Assembly: GCA_003476685.1 (NCBI GenBank)
Contig: DMVN01000029.1
Span: forward strand, 1 to 5,991
From: Acidobacteriota bacterium
GTDB taxonomy: Bacteria > Acidobacteriota > Aminicenantia > Aminicenantales > Saccharicenantaceae
Direction of reading: 5' to 3'
DNA length: 5,991 nt
Within the stretch, counting starts at the first letter, position 1, and each line of letters starts with the position of its first letter. The position numbers were made by a program, and so were the translations under genes. The notes beneath the pieces were generated by a model, which was given only the letters and a program-made list of their open reading frames with translations, was not told the DNA's origin and searched no databases. Shown piece after piece: positions 4,967 through 5,991 of the stretch.

Positions 4967-5991
4967 ATGAGTAAAAGCGAGCACTTGGTAAAAAAACCGG
5001 TGTCCATCATCCAGGAAATCGAAAATCAGCTGGAAGACTACCTGCGCCGGCAGCGGGAAGAGATCGAAAAATCGCTGGAAGAAAGAATTCAGAAAGAAAG
5101 GGAACTGGCCCGGCAGCAGCTGGCCGAGATAGAGCAAGCTGTTAAAAAGCAATGGCAGGCCCTGGAAGAATACGGCAACGTCTGGGAGCAGTTCGAAGGA
5201 CAGCGCCAGGAAATTTTGCAGAAAATAAAAGACTGCCTGGAGAAGATAGCCGGGAGGCAAAAGGAAATAGAAGAACTGGCCAGGGCGACCGCCGAGGATA
5301 TAAAAGCACTCAGCCAGTGGCAGGAGGAGCTGGAAGAACTACGGCGGGAGTCCATGGAGCGAGCGGCCTTTCTTAAGCAGGGCCTGGAGGAAAAATTCGG
5401 GCTTAAGGCTGAAAGGCCCCAGCCGGCTGAGGCCGAGAGGCTCAGCCTCGACCTGACCCCGGAGCTGGAAAAACTTAAAAAAGTCAAAGAACTCCTGCTG
5501 CTGGAAAGCGGTCAAGCAGGTAGGCCGACCCCGGCGGTCCCGACGGAAGAAACGGCAGCGGAGGTTGCGGAAGAACCTGAACCCGCCACCCGCGTCGGGC
5601 TGACTCCGGAAGCCGAGGCCCTGGTTCCGGAAGAGAGACCGGAGCCGGAACAGACCTTGGCCCGGCCAGAAGCGGTGGAGACCAAAGCCGAGACCCGGCC
5701 CTTAAGCCTGGAAGACAAGCTGGCCGAAGAGATCAAGAGAACGATTACCGAGAGGCTGGAAGCCAGGCAGCTCCAGCCGGAAGAAAATCAGGAAACCACT
5801 GCCGGCTTCCAGGAAAATCTGGGGAGAGTTTCTCGGCTGGATCTGGAGGAATTCTACCGTCAGGAGCAGGCTAACGGCTACAGCCCGATAGGCTTTTACC
5901 AGAAGGGTAAAAAGAGCATCCTGGAAGCAGAAGAATTGCTGACCAAAATTAGAGAGGCGGTGGAAGAGGCCAGGAAGCTGAATTACAAACT
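4967..5991 (+). CDS. hypothetical coiled-coil protein with Pro/Glu/Ala-rich linker (3' end outside window)
   Basis: The frame is open from the ATG at 4967 to the right edge, 341 codons with no stop, so the protein is longer than what is visible. AAGGA lies 7 bases before the ATG and a consensus-like promoter lies upstream. Residues about 13-145 are almost entirely Glu/Lys/Arg/Gln/Leu, with hydrophobic residues spaced as in a coiled coil (for example IIQEIENQLEDYLRRQREEI from 14). A short helical segment at 163-181 is followed by a Pro/Glu/Ala/Thr-rich, probably disordered linker (185-246). A second helical part comes after that (247-270 and 316-338) with a more ordered-looking patch LDLEEFYRQEQANGYSPIGF at 291-310. 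No signal peptide or membrane helix is visible, so it is presumably cytosolic and structural or scaffolding in nature. I do not recognise a family, and the low-complexity composition would give misleading matches to many coiled-coil proteins. Function unknown. Confidence 0.85.
   Translation, partial: MSKSEHLVKKPVSIIQEIENQLEDYLRRQREEIEKSLEERIQKERELARQQLAEIEQAVKKQWQALEEYGNVWEQFEGQRQEILQKIKDCLEKIAGRQKEIEELARATAEDIKALSQWQEELEELRRESMERAAFLKQGLEEKFGLKAERPQPAEAERLSLDLTPELEKLKKVKELLLLESGQAGRPTPAVPTEETAAEVAEEPEPATRVGLTPEAEALVPEERPEPEQTLARPEAVETKAETRPLSLEDKLAEEIKRTITERLEARQLQPEENQETTAGFQENLGRVSRLDLEEFYRQEQANGYSPIGFYQKGKKSILEAEELLTKIREAVEEARKLNYK

Noticed and set aside
4775..5260. 161-residue open frame on the minus strand
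   Set aside because: It is an antisense shadow of the coiled-coil gene: its Phe/Leu-rich composition is what is expected opposite Glu/Lys/Gln-rich codons. It has no supporting start signals.

Overview
The window is a dense bacterial chromosomal segment with moderate-to-high GC (roughly 50-55% by eye). It holds six genes plus the 3' part of a seventh, most of them for translation and its housekeeping. The gene set (rsmD, an L31 gene with all zinc ligands, prfA-prmC, an HD-GYP protein) fits a Gram-negative-type or candidate-phylum bacterium. Aminicenantes-like or deltaproteobacterial lineages are possible, but that is an impression and nothing here proves taxonomy. I see no tRNA or rRNA gene, mobile element, CRISPR array or prophage.

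Left part, + strand: the C-terminal two thirds of rsmD (16S rRNA guanine-N2 methyltransferase) enters from the left edge. A short gap with a plausible sigma70-type promoter leads to an unnamed 287-residue protein whose C-terminal half looks acetyltransferase-like. Another promoter with a perfect TATAAT box sits in front of a tight cluster: rpmE (ribosomal protein L31), prfA (release factor 1) and prmC (the methyltransferase that modifies the GGQ glutamine of release factors). rpmE and prfA are 5 bases apart, and prfA and prmC overlap by 11 bases. The cluster therefore links a ribosomal protein, a termination factor and the enzyme that modifies that factor.

Right part: prmC converges, with only 25 bases between stop codons, on a minus-strand gene for an HD-GYP protein. 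It has an apparently intact metal site and a degenerate receiver-like N-terminal domain, so it is a probable cyclic-di-GMP phosphodiesterase. A 277-base divergent intergenic region follows. It holds the best promoter in the window (TTGACA-18-TAGAAT, + strand) and an imperfect dyad.

That promoter drives a gene that stays open to the right edge of the window. It encodes an unrecognised, very charged protein: a long N-terminal coiled coil, a Pro/Glu/Ala-rich linker, then a second helical region. This gene and the unnamed 287-residue protein are the least explained parts of the window. I found no convincing evidence for a wholly new multi-gene system.
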